Assembly: GCA_032718865.1 (NCBI GenBank)
Contig: JALUTQ010000005.1
Coordinates: 868,001-932,000, forward strand
Direction: 5' to 3'
Origin: Tilletia caries
Lineage: Eukaryota > Basidiomycota > Exobasidiomycetes > Tilletiales > Tilletiaceae
DNA length: 64,000 bases
The translations under genes and the position numbers were made by a program. This document shows positions 46,301 through 56,726 of this stretch, one piece after another (position 1 is the first letter of the stretch; every line of letters starts with the position of its first letter). The notes beneath the pieces are model-generated. The model was not told the origin of the DNA. It ran no database searches and saw nothing but the letters and a program-made list of their open reading frames with translations.

Positions 46301-47843
46301 GGCGACAAGGTGTTACCATCGCCCGGAGTCTCACCTTCCCTTCCCCCTCCCCTTCTCTCAGCCACACAGTATACGTACCCAAAGGACAAGACGCAAGCTA
46401 GGACATCGGCCAGGTCTCCCACGAGATCGGTCATCGGTGGGAGCGGAGTGCGCTTGCCCGTCGGTGATGGCAACCGAGCAGCATGGTTGGTCTTTTGGTC
46501 GTTGGGAGCTAGCGGTATCGGCACCGCTGGCTGTGTTGTGCGGTTCGAGGAGCTGGGCGAGGATGAGATGGGCTCACTGGAGCTGGACTTGGAGGTCAGT
46601 CAGCAAACGGGTCAGCAGCGAAGGCGGATCATCTATGGAGAATGGGAGTGGTTGGGAGCCCGCTGCGTGCAATTGGGATCGCGCGTTGGTTAGGCATAGA
46701 CGGAGCAGCGATGCAGGCACCGGCGATCAAACACAGTGCTCGTTGGCAGTTGGTGTCATGCGTGCAAGGTGCATCGGAGCGGTGGGAGCACGAGCTCCAA
46801 GGGTGCAGAGTCGATGACGGAGTGGTTCGGGCCATCGGGCCGTCTCGGGCCGTCTCGGTTCGACTGGTCAGCGATAGCGTTGGCAGACACGCGTTCTGCG
46901 GACAAACTCGCTCCCGACCACCATATCGGCGTCAGGCAAGACTCAAGCACCAGCAGTTCGATCGGCTTTGGGATCGGACAGCACCTTGGTCCAGCAGCGA
47001 GTTGGGTCGGACCCACTCGTGCGCACGCGGGGACGGGTGATTACGGTGGAAAGGCCAGTGGTGCATCGCCAGCGACAATCGGTTGACGAGCTATCAGGCG
47101 CTACGAAGTGCAAGTCTCGGTCAAGTTGGAACATACACACCGATACTCCTCAGCGACTTCCCCTCTCAAGCTCATCAATATCGCCGTTGCTCGGACTCTA
47201 CCCTCACTCAATCAAGTCCCGACAGCCGACACTGGTCAGCCGTCGGCGACACACGATGCATCTGCAGCGAGGACGGAGCGGAACCGGGGATTGGGTGCGT
47301 ATGGGGATTTGGAATATGCTAGGAACAGGGTGTGCGGAGTTGGCGGTTATTGGTTAGGCACTGTGGCCTGTGGCAGAGGAGGGATGTGATATTGATCGGT
47401 GATCGGAATATTGGATTATGGACGATGAACGGTGGCAGACTGATGTGGTGCAGTGGGACGGTGCTAGGGATCGGTGGGAGCAGCGGCAGCATGGGCGGAG
47501 ACCGCGGTCTCGCGCCGAACGATCGACTTCCACGCGTCATTGGTCATGGACGAGCATCAAGGTTTATTACCCGAGCACCAACATACATCAGGGCACCTCC
47601 ACGCCTTCCACATTCGCCAATATCACTCACACCACACACCACTCGAACACCAACCTCGACATGCACAAGTCCGGTTTCTTCATCGACTCTCGGCAGCATG
47701 TGCCAGTCCGGCGCATCCCGGCACGGCAACAGTTCAACATACGGAATCCAGCGGCCTATTGGTTGGGAGAAGTGGTCCTTTGGCAATTTCTGGTTGGAGG
47801 CAGTTGGGAACGAGAACATGATCCTCGAGGCTCGAGGTGGGAG

Positions 47844-48100
47844 TGTTGTACGGCAGGGTCTCATGGACGGGTCTTTCTCTCAGTGGTCTCAGGGTATCGA
47901 GCACCTTTTCTCTTCCTTCCCAAGCTCAGCTTCTTCCTGGTTACATTAAGCAATCCTGCCTGTACTTCAGCCCCTTCTGAGTACAATCTACACTTCTTCT
48001 TTGGCGTTGGAACTTCCTCTTGTCTCCCACAGTCTGCGAGGTTCGTTGTGAAGACTCTGCAAGACTTCTCTTCGGGCCCGGTGGCCCTCGGTTCACAACT
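47844..48100 (+). repeat. Right LTR, 257 bp
   Basis: Second copy of the LTR, preceded by a polypurine-like tract and followed by the GCCAC target duplication (48101-48105). Confidence 0.9.
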
Positions 48101-48105
48101 GCCAC

Positions 48106-51100
48106 GTGGAGCTCGGTGTTAGCATTGTCGACCCGACTGGCTAAATTCACCTTTCAATGCCAGGATCCGCGGTCCGCGACGCTTCACCAAAGCCAGCCTG
48201 CCAGCGGCGTCACGCGGGTCGCAGATTCGGGGCCAGCGTAACCGAGTGTGCGCAACGCGGACATGATGGGCGTCGCCTGCCTGTTTGGTGTGGGGTTCCG
48301 GGAAGGAGGCAGGAGGTGGTGTAGCCAATTATTATGGAATACATATCCAGCGTTTTGGACGGATCTTCGCCTCCCATCGTCAAGCCACACGCCGCTAACA
48401 GGCTGTACTTCCATGGTGCGAGAAGATCTCTGGAGACGCGCTGCTGGGTGGCTGGACTCTGGAGCGCCGCGCTCTGTGTTCCCCAGTTCCTCAAGATGAG
48501 GACCCGATCATTAACTCATTATTCATCCCAGACCTCCTTGCTTTTCGCTTATGTATAAGTAGTTAGTACATCGTCTCATGATCTGCGAAATGCTGGACGC
48601 TGAACAGAAGCTCGACGCCCAACCTCGAGCTCGGCCTCGAAGTCGTGGACCTCGGTGCTGATAGCCGCAAGGTCCCGACAAGATAATTGTCCACTCGTTG
48701 AGGCGTTGAGGCTTGCAAGTACAGCTTTTTATTCGGGCAGGTGTACCGCTATACTCTTCCTCAACGCCTCCAAGGTCGGCTCACTCAGTAAATCTGAATG
48801 AGGTGTCAGTCACAGCGCTGGTCAAACCAACCACCCCGGCCGTCCGAGCGTCAATATTGTGGTTGAGATCCGTGGACCGTGGGGCATGTTTCAAGCGGAA
48901 AGAAGAAAGAACGACGACTAAATTCGCGGTAGACCGGCGGGTCACGGGGGGGCAGGCGGGGGCCCAAGCTCAGCGCGCTGAACGCAAAGCTCCAAACGAG
49001 GTCTTTCGACCTCAGTGAGCTGTTAGTTGTTACCCGGAGCCGTGGCGGGAAGCCTGGGTGATGTGTGATGGGAGACCAGTCTTTCCTGACCTGACTCTGA
49101 CGACGGCTTCCTCGGACGGAGCTGAGCGTGTGCTCCCGCCAGTCATGGAAGCATGAGGACGTGAACCCACTGCTACCTCGCCACGCTGTAAGATGAAGAA
49201 GATCGACCAGCCCTCGGATTCGTATGTTACGTTCCCAGCATGCTGAGTGAGCGCGTGTATTTCTCAAGCTGCAAGATGCAAGTACATAAGTATGCCTTGG
49301 CGTGGGGAGGAACAGCAGTAAACAGCAAACTTTGATAATACGTACTGCGAAAAAGTCAAATCCAAGATGGTGAGCAATTGGCGGCCTATTAACGGCGGCG
49401 GTGTGGGTGATCGGTGAGGCTGGTTCCCAGCATATGCTTCCCACGCCATCTCGAAGGCTATAACAGACACAAAGGCAAGAGATGTAAGTAGGGCCTGGGC
49501 CATAATCGATGCGCATTTCCCGAGGAGAGAAGCTATAGAAATTCTGTCAGAAAGAGTTAGGAGGGTTAGGTAGGGTCGCCCATCGTATATCATCTGGTCG
49601 GCACTCGGCAGCAGGGAAATGACTGTTGACTTTCGTCGTCATCTCATTGACGTGTCCGACCCAAATGAGACTGTATCGGATTCAAGGGGGGCGATCATCC
49701 GAGGTGGATCTCTCATTTCGCCTCGACGTTGTGAGCGTGACCCAGAAGCCAGGATGTTGGTGCTCGTCGCCTCAACCGCTCTCGCGGCGTCATACTTGGT
49801 CTGTGGGAACAATAGATCTTTGAGCACGCAGAACAGGAGCGGTCGAGCGGAGGACCTTCAAGGAGCGGAGGGTATAAAGATTTTGGTGGGAAGATAAGAT
49901 GGTGAGATGTGAGATGCAGGAACTGGGAAGACGGGAAAACCTTTCGTGTGGTGCAGGGCCGAGGTGCGCCACGACGCCACTTTGAGCTCTGATTAATTAT
50001 CTGGTCTTCCGCTTGGTCCGAAGTCACAAGGTCACGGAGGTGGCCTCGTGAACGGTCTTGCGACGACCGAAATGAGAAACTGACCGGGACAAAGGGAGAA
50101 CAGATGGAATCATGGAAGCGTGAAGAAAAGGAAGAGCTCCTCTCCTCCTCCATCTGCTCAGTCCTCAGAAGGTCGTCCGCAAGCCAAGCGTGCCTGCTAA
50201 CTGCTCTTCAGTCCTCTGTTCTTCTTTTTCTCCCACCTCTCCCACCCTTTGAGTTTTGAGCACGGCTGTGACTTCTGAAACTTGTCGGGCCTCAATTTTT
50301 TAGCCAGTCTCGGGCAGTCTGTAAATCTTCCCATCCCACCTCCCCAGCGCGTGCTGAGCCACATTTCTGATTACATATGGGACAGGGTACAGACTGACAG
50401 GCGGGCCAGACCCACAGCGTCAGGGTCTTACAGACATGTGCATCAATGATGCACGGAACTCAGTTGACGCTGCTGCTAATTACGACTTACGAGCAATCCA
50501 GTGAACGAGGCGTACCTTTTTAACGGCCTGCCTCCGCCCGCAGCGGCGCCGATCACCCTTTTGCCTTTCTCAGTCCATTGACCTTGACTTTACCTTTCAG
50601 TAAGAATAGTCAACAGCCTTCTCTCGTGGCTGGATGAGCGATGAGATCTGGGCGTATGAGTTGCTTGATGAAGCGGTAAATGCTGATGAGCACCGTCAGC
50701 TTGCTCCCTTTCTCGCATTCCCAGCGGTGCTGCTGGGCTGGAGGCGCGCGTGTGTGTGGACGGCAGTGAGCTGGTGGGCACCTCCAGATATATAGAAGTC
50801 ATGGCGGTGGTGAGGGAACGCCACCAGGTCCCAATGTCTTGGAACATCATACGGTATTTCGCTGTTTAAATAAATGAAAACAAAAAGGAAGGACCCTGCA
50901 CGGGTGCAGCAGGCACTGGGCCAGTGTTCAGTGAGCCAAGACGGGACGGAGTAAATCAAATACTGTAGGTTTCCCGTGTGTACAGATGTCCGCGGTCCGC
51001 CCGGCACCCGCCTCCTTCGTCGATGGGTGGGATGGATGGATGCCTCCTTGGTTCCTGGTTCCCATATAAGTCAGTCTTCCCACTACTTTCCGCTGGGTAC

Positions 51101-51337
51101 GCCGAGCTGAACACCACGACGCCCCGAGGCCATCAGCACGAGGTCTTCCCATCATCAGCGTAACATCCAGCGACGAGTAACAGTCGCTCTCCTCATCTTC
51201 AGCCCTATCATCCCAGTTCCCACACGGTGAGCACGCTATCTACGCATCGTCGCAGTTCGCACCCAGTACATAGTCGCTAACCTCATCATTCCCTCCTCCC
51301 TCCCTCTCTTCCCAGATAGATAGATACAGACATCAAG
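48106..51337. other. Gene-poor region
   Basis: Only short overlapping frames on both strands, none with a recognisable domain. The best candidate, minus 48494-48210 (LLAPWKYSLLAACGLTMGG), could be a decayed exon but is unidentified. No tRNA, 5S rRNA or snRNA recognised. From about 51180 the plus strand becomes C/T-rich, probably the leader of the following gene. Confidence 0.45.
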
Positions 51338-53491
51338 ATGCAGACCGCCACATCCTCGCCCCACTCCCACACCCCCTCTCACTCCCGTGCCCACACTCGA
51401 GTGCGCGCACAATCATCATCCACATCCGCCAAGCCACAGCGTCAACGTCGACCAGCATCAGCGTACGGCACCATGGCCGACAGCAGCGCCACCTCATCCT
51501 CATTCCATGCTGGCTTCGCTCCCGCTTCCTCCCTCCAGCCCGCACTTCCGCTCTCCATCGATACCTCCCTCGCTCAGATCGCACTCCCGCCATCCAGTCT
51601 CGTGCACAAGCCGGCCATGGTACTCCCCATCGCTATCGACTCCGACGAGCTTCTGCCATCCGATCTCGCACAGGAACCTTCGTCCCAGCAACAATCGGCC
51701 GCTTCTGCCTTGCGAGCGTCGGCGAGTTCGCCCGGCCTGCTCGACTTGCACCCCTTCTCAAGACTCAGGACCGACGACCGCACCAGTGCCAATGTGACTC
51801 CCCGACCGTCGGACCAGCAGGGTCCTAGCAGCGGCAAGCGGTCACGTAGACAGAGTGCCTTCGCCGCTCAGCCACAACAGCAAGTCCTCGCTCTTCTCTC
51901 CGCAAGCACCCTCGATACCGACGGTATCATCAGCTCCTCTCCCATGTCCACCTCACCACCCATGTCCCGCTCCAACAGCCGGTCAGCGTCCTCAGCACGT
52001 CTCTTCGCTTTCGGTGGTTCATCCGATCTGGCGACGCCTTCCACCTCGTATTCTTCCTCCGCATTTATGCGGCCCGAGTGCCACCGTTCGCCCAGTGTAA
52101 CCTCATTTGCAAGCGATGGCTCATGGCACGGTGACGCAGGAGACTGGGACCCCGAGGAGCAACTCAAGACGGCTGCCGACTTGGCTTGCCGACACAACAA
52201 CAAGTCGGTTAATCCATCGTCCACTTCGACTTCCTCTCCATCCCCTTTCACACGCCACAGTTCGATGAACCCCATCTTCCGCACAATTGGGAACAGCTTT
52301 GGGCTGATGTCGAACGGGATCCAAAGGAGTCATCAACGACAACAACTTGACGGCGAAGATTCCGATCATGATCTGCATTGCGACGATGATGATGACGACG
52401 ACGATGACGATGACGACCAAGGATCATCCCTGCATGACTCCATGTTCTCTTCCGTCGCACACACCCATCGGGATTCGTTCACCTTCTCTCAGAGCGATAT
52501 CGCAGAGACTTCATCGGCCTCGAGCAGCCGTAGCTACGCCTTCAAGGCGATAGGGCAAGGCCTTACTCCTATGCATTCAGGCAAGATGGAAGCGGCGGTC
52601 GATAGTGGTCGGGAACAGCAGCAGAAGCAGCATGGCCACAGAGAGGCTGCTGATATTCCATGCATTGTGGAACCCAACCCTATCGCCGCAGTGTCGTCGC
52701 CATCGCCATTGCCAGCGGCTGCATCATCGAGCAGCCGGTTGCAGAGTGCTCGGGACAGCATCAAGGAGCATGCAGGACCTTTCATCTGGCTCCTGGCCAG
52801 CCTTCTCGACCCGGTCTCTTCAGCCCTCGACTCGTCCTTCTCTTCCTCTGCGTCATCTCACAGTCTCGACTCGTCGCCTGAACTCGGATCGTTTTCCACC
52901 TCCGCGGCACCGGTGATAACAGCGACCGAGGTCGATAACGATGTGACGGTTAATGACGTGCGTCGGAACTGGAGTCACAATATGAAGGAGGATTACATGT
53001 TCGGCTCGCGGTCGGCTTGGAAGACGGCTGCCGACGTGGAGATGGAACGAGCGACAACGTCGACGGATGCAACCTTGGACAAGATCCTTACCTCCGACGA
53101 GGAGAGCGGGCGACAGGAGGATGATGATGTTGAGGAGGACGAGGACTCTCCGCTCTTCTTCCTCACATCCTCCCCCATTCCCAAGCCACAACGATCTTCC
53201 TCGCCGTTCCTGGGAAACCCAACGCCCCGCTCGTGGCCTCTGCCAGGCAGTGCTTCCTCGTTGCAAGACTACATCCACGGGGCGGACAGCGGCGAGAAGA
53301 GTGGCGCTGTCGGCGCTGCTGCATCCCGATCCGACTTTGGGCTCGGCTTTGGCTTTGAACGGGCTGATGCGAGCCCTTTTGCACCGGAATCGCCGGTCGC
53401 TGCGATGCAGGCTTATTGGGCTATGCCTGCTGCTACCATTGCTGCTGAAGGCTTTGGTACGGGGGGACGGGTGGCGTCGGTCAGTAGCTGA
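51338..53491 (+). CDS. Ser-rich protein of unknown function with poly-Asp tract
   Basis: One exon of 717 residues starting at the first ATG after a CT-rich leader. Composition is dominated by Ser, Ala, Pro and Gln, with a run of 12 Asp at the end of DLHCDDDDDDDD (near residue 350) and short structured-looking islands: WDPEEQLKTAADLACRHNN; NPIFRTIGNSFGLMSNGIQ; KEHAGPFIWLLASLLDPVSS; VRRNWSHNMKEDYMFGSRSAW. The last about 60 residues include FERADASPFAPESP. No domain recognised; it has the look of a disordered regulatory or scaffold protein restricted to this fungal group. Length, single frame and codon regularity support it as a real gene. Confidence 0.7.
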   Translation: MQTATSSPHSHTPSHSRAHTRVRAQSSSTSAKPQRQRRPASAYGTMADSSATSSSFHAGFAPASSLQPALPLSIDTSLAQIALPPSSLVHKPAMVLPIAIDSDELLPSDLAQEPSSQQQSAASALRASASSPGLLDLHPFSRLRTDDRTSANVTPRPSDQQGPSSGKRSRRQSAFAAQPQQQVLALLSASTLDTDGIISSSPMSTSPPMSRSNSRSASSARLFAFGGSSDLATPSTSYSSSAFMRPECHRSPSVTSFASDGSWHGDAGDWDPEEQLKTAADLACRHNNKSVNPSSTSTSSPSPFTRHSSMNPIFRTIGNSFGLMSNGIQRSHQRQQLDGEDSDHDLHCDDDDDDDDDDDDQGSSLHDSMFSSVAHTHRDSFTFSQSDIAETSSASSSRSYAFKAIGQGLTPMHSGKMEAAVDSGREQQQKQHGHREAADIPCIVEPNPIAAVSSPSPLPAAASSSSRLQSARDSIKEHAGPFIWLLASLLDPVSSALDSSFSSSASSHSLDSSPELGSFSTSAAPVITATEVDNDVTVNDVRRNWSHNMKEDYMFGSRSAWKTAADVEMERATTSTDATLDKILTSDEESGRQEDDDVEEDEDSPLFFLTSSPIPKPQRSSSPFLGNPTPRSWPLPGSASSLQDYIHGADSGEKSGAVGAAASRSDFGLGFGFERADASPFAPESPVAAMQAYWAMPAATIAAEGFGTGGRVASVSS

Positions 53492-54428
53492 GGAGGGGCC
53501 CGTTCCTACCAAGCAACGATGATATGGTCGGATCTATGCGACACACGAAGCAAGATTTCTCCATACATCCAGTACATATGGCTCCTCAAGCGACCTCGAC
53601 CCCGACATGCTCCGACCCGCGTTCGAGTCTCCAAGCGCCAAGCATACCCTTTCTTCGACTTCATAGAAAAATCGGGATTTCCTCCTCCAAGGGGGAAAGA
53701 CCCAAGGTACATACATCAGGTACACGCCCGGAACACAACTCTTCCCACTTCAAGGCACCTTTACGATACACACACATTGGCGCAAACCGGTTTACAAGTC
53801 TTTTGCGAAGGGTGCACCCAGCATAAAAGAGAAAACGAAAAAAAAAACAACTTCACACGCATCATTTATCACCCTCCCGACCGCTTGCCTCTCCCGCCTC
53901 ACTACATCGAGCTGGGGTTGGCAACGTCTGGGACTTTGGGAGGGTCTGTATTTTTACCACCAGCAGCGACTCTTGGTTCTTGGGTTACCCCCCCCCTTTT
54001 CTTCCTTCCTCTCGCAAATACTCCCAGCACCTCTCTGATCCCTCCCTCTCTCTGTGCATCTCTGTTCTGGGGTTCCCGTCTGCTGCGCTCTGTCTGTTGT
54101 TCTTCCCATACATCAACGAATCAAATCGCGAAGATGCCATCATGAACGGATCGTATGATCCGAGGTCCGGAGCGATGAGTCCGTAGTCCGTGCTGAAAAC
54201 TGTTGGGAGAGGTGAGTGGGGAATCGCGCATGCTGTCCGGCACACGACCTGTTCCCGAACTCCCGTTCTTCTCGACTGCTCAAACACTTCGATCTTGCGG
54301 ACGACGATCGAGCGAGCGAGCGAGCGAACGAGCGAATCGACTTCGGATAGGAAGACGGCAGCCGTTCGCCCCCCAACCAAGGCTTCATCCATAGACAGCG
54401 ACCGCGACCAGAGTGCCAAACAGCAAGA
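53492..54428. promoter_or_regulatory. Intergenic region before the TLC-domain gene
   Basis: The first part is presumably 3' UTR of the Ser-rich gene; 53870-54110 is strongly CT-rich and 54300-54335 holds a GAGCGAGC repeat, consistent with promoter and leader of the downstream gene. No coding region recognised. Confidence 0.4.
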
Positions 54429-55146
54429 ATGGCGGACCTGATCACGAAGAGCTACACGGAGCTCTCGCACCAGCTCATCACCCTCTCCGCCCCTCTCTGC
54501 GCCCAGCACGGCATCTCCAAACTAGCAAACCACCTGCCCACCGTGCTACTCTCCCTAACCTTCTTCTCCACCCTCCAACAGGTCTCCCGCATCCTCTCCC
54601 CCCTGCTCTTCCCGAACTCGTACAAGAAGCTCAAGCCGATCACGAAGACGAGCTGGGATGTGCACTGGGTTGCATTCGTGCATGCTGTCTTGATTACGCC
54701 CTTGGCGGCCATGCAGTGGTATAAGGTTACCGCGGGGTCGGACAAGCAGCCGTTGAGGATAGATCGGACGTACGGGTATGATCCTGAGGTTGGGCAGGTC
54801 TATGCTATTGCTCTTGGGTGAGTCCTCTTTTCTCCCCTTTACCACGCGTGGATGGCTCCCATTCTTCGTTCCTAGAAAAGGGTTGACAATGGAATCTTGG
54901 CACTCTCGTTGCTCGGCCCTTCGCCGATTTGCTATTGGGTAGCTACTTCATCTGGGATGCCTGGGTCTCGATTCTGGTGAGTGGTGAACCCTGCCCGGTT
55001 CCTTTCCCGAGTACGCGAAAGCTGTTGCTGACCCTTATGCAACTTCCTCTCGCGCGCGCGCACCTGCCGCATACTTGTAGTACGACGGTCCTGGCTTTAT
55101 CGCCCATGGTCTCGTCGCCATGACGGCTTTCATCCTTGTCTACGTG

Positions 55147-55230
<84 letters not shown>

Positions 55231-55973
55231 ATCACGGCGATGACAAACCGGCTGAACCGAACTCTGTGCTTTCTGCAGCGACCTGTCTTCATGTATGATG
55301 GCCTTAGTTTCCTCCTCTGGGAGCTCAGCACACGTACGTGATGTTCGAAGCGCATAATGGCCAAAACCTAACTTTCCAACAACTGACACGCGTTATGTGC
55401 TCCCGCCGCCCTTGTGCTTTGTTTCCTCTCCACAGCATTCCTGAACATCCACTGGTTCCTCGACAAGATGGGCAAGACAGGAACGACCCTCCAGCTCGTG
55501 AACGCCTTCTTCCTCCTGGGCACCTACGTCTTCGCCCGGCTCACCTTCGGACTCTACAACTCCTACCACTTCTTCTCGCACGTCCTCTTCCCGCCGTCAC
55601 CGCATGTGCCCCCGTTGCCCGATCACGTCAAGTACTTCTACCTTATCGGGAACGTCATCCTGAATTCGCTCAACTTCTTCTGGTTCCGAGCGGTGAGTGT
55701 TTGGACGCGTCCTTTGCGAGTTAAGTTCTCGTGCTGTTGCTGAACTGACAACTACCACCCTGGATTTTCTCCTTAACCCGCTTTTCCACTTTTTACCAGA
55801 TGATCCGCGCGATCCAGAAGCGCTTCCAGGCCACGCCCGAGGCTGACCACGACGGAGTCTTGGACTACAAGGAGGTCGTCAAGGGCAAGCAAAAAGTCAA
55901 AGTCTCCGTCAAGGGCAAGAACGATGCCGAGATCGAGCGTGAGGCTGGCGTTACGAGGCCGAAGAAGGAGTAG
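54429..55973 (+). CDS. TLC-domain multi-pass membrane protein
   Basis: Six exons (54429-54817, 54943-54976, 55081-55143, 55279-55333, 55436-55692, 55800-55973) give 323 residues. Hydrophobic segments by eye: HLPTVLLSLTFFSTLQQV; WVAFVHAVLITPLAAMQW; YFIWDAWVSIL; HGLVAMTAFILVYRPVF; FLLWELSTPFLNIHWFLD; TLQLVNAFFLLGTYVFARL; and YLIGNVILNSLNFFWF. The signature of the TRAM-LAG1-CLN8 (TLC) family is visible: YFIWDAW, then GPGFIAHGLVA with the conserved His, then LSTPFLNIHWFL. The arrangement matches TMEM56/TLCD-type proteins, thought to act in membrane lipid homeostasis; it lacks the Hox-like and ceramide-synthase Lag1 motif, so ceramide synthase is unlikely. The Lys-rich C-terminus would be cytosolic. 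Intron 3 carries a long CT repeat. Confidence 0.85.
55149..55226 (+). repeat. (CT)39 microsatellite in an intron of the TLC gene
   Basis: Uninterrupted CT repeat of about 78 bp beginning 5 bases after the splice donor and ending about 50 bases before the acceptor. Confidence 0.95.
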
Positions 55974-56726
55974 GTAGTAGGGAGGAACGACGCAAGTCGG
56001 ATAGACGGGAAGTCGTCCCTTTTGGTTTCCCGAGGAGCGGAGAGTGGACTCAACGGACAACGGAGTGGAAAGGAACCGCCCGCGGCCCGCAAGAAGAAGG
56101 TGTATGGCCGCCGTCGGGACTGGATAAAGCAAACTTTCCATGCATCTCTCGGAGTCCACAGCGCCTCAGCGCTCAGTTTCTCAAGTCTCAAAGTATCTAA
56201 ACAACAGCATTTCACAATCGAAGGCGAATAGGAAACGCGCTTGGAGGGAAGGTATCCCGGCTTCCCTGATCCTCGATACATTTGGACAAATCCCTAAAAT
56301 GAACATTTCCTCCCGTTGCTCTTCGCCTGACTCAGGCAAGTATGGCGCACCCAGCGCTCGTCGGTACCCTTACGGCCCTGACGCGGTCAACGCCATCAAA
56401 GTACACTGGCCAGTTTCCTGTCGTGTTGGTGCATCCAGCCCCTTTCCACGAGGCCGTCGCTATGTTGACAGTTTCAAGTGCGGTTCGTGTGCTCTCTCCT
56501 CTCCAAGGGACGAACCAAGAACAACGACGACGATCAAGGACCTGTCAGAACAGCAGTCGTCCCGCGCCCACTCAGAGTGCTCACAGACCTCACCCCTTGC
56601 TGCTGCACTGCAGTAAATGCTTCTCCATTGCGCCACTGAACTCTTCATGCCCTTCCAGAACACGCCGAGCGGAGTCGACTGCTGACCTTTCCTTTTTTCC
56701 TGATACTCGGTTGAGCCTCAAAGATA
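55974..56726. other. Convergent intergenic region
   Basis: Lies between the TLC gene and BCD1 stop codons. No conserved coding sequence; presumed 3' UTRs. Confidence 0.45.

Larger units (their letters stand above)
43132..48100 (+). mobile_element. 4,969-bp LTR element without recognisable gag-pol
   Basis: Two 257-bp LTRs (43132-43388 and 47844-48100) are nearly identical (about five differences). They start TGTTG, end CACAACT, and are flanked by the 5-bp repeat GCCAC. The right LTR is preceded by a purine tract (CGAGGTGGGAG). The first interior bases are GGTTATGAGC, where a primer site would lie. The 4.4-kb interior is GC-rich; its longest frame (45117-46256, 379 codons) and others show no protease, integrase, reverse transcriptase or RNase H motif. 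It therefore looks like a large non-autonomous retrotransposon derivative depending on another element. TG...CT termini are non-canonical. High LTR identity suggests recent insertion. Confidence 0.88.

Noticed and set aside
48851..49516. 221-codon minus-strand frame as a gene
   Set aside because: No recognisable motif, Cys/His scattered without pattern, no splice-supported neighbours.
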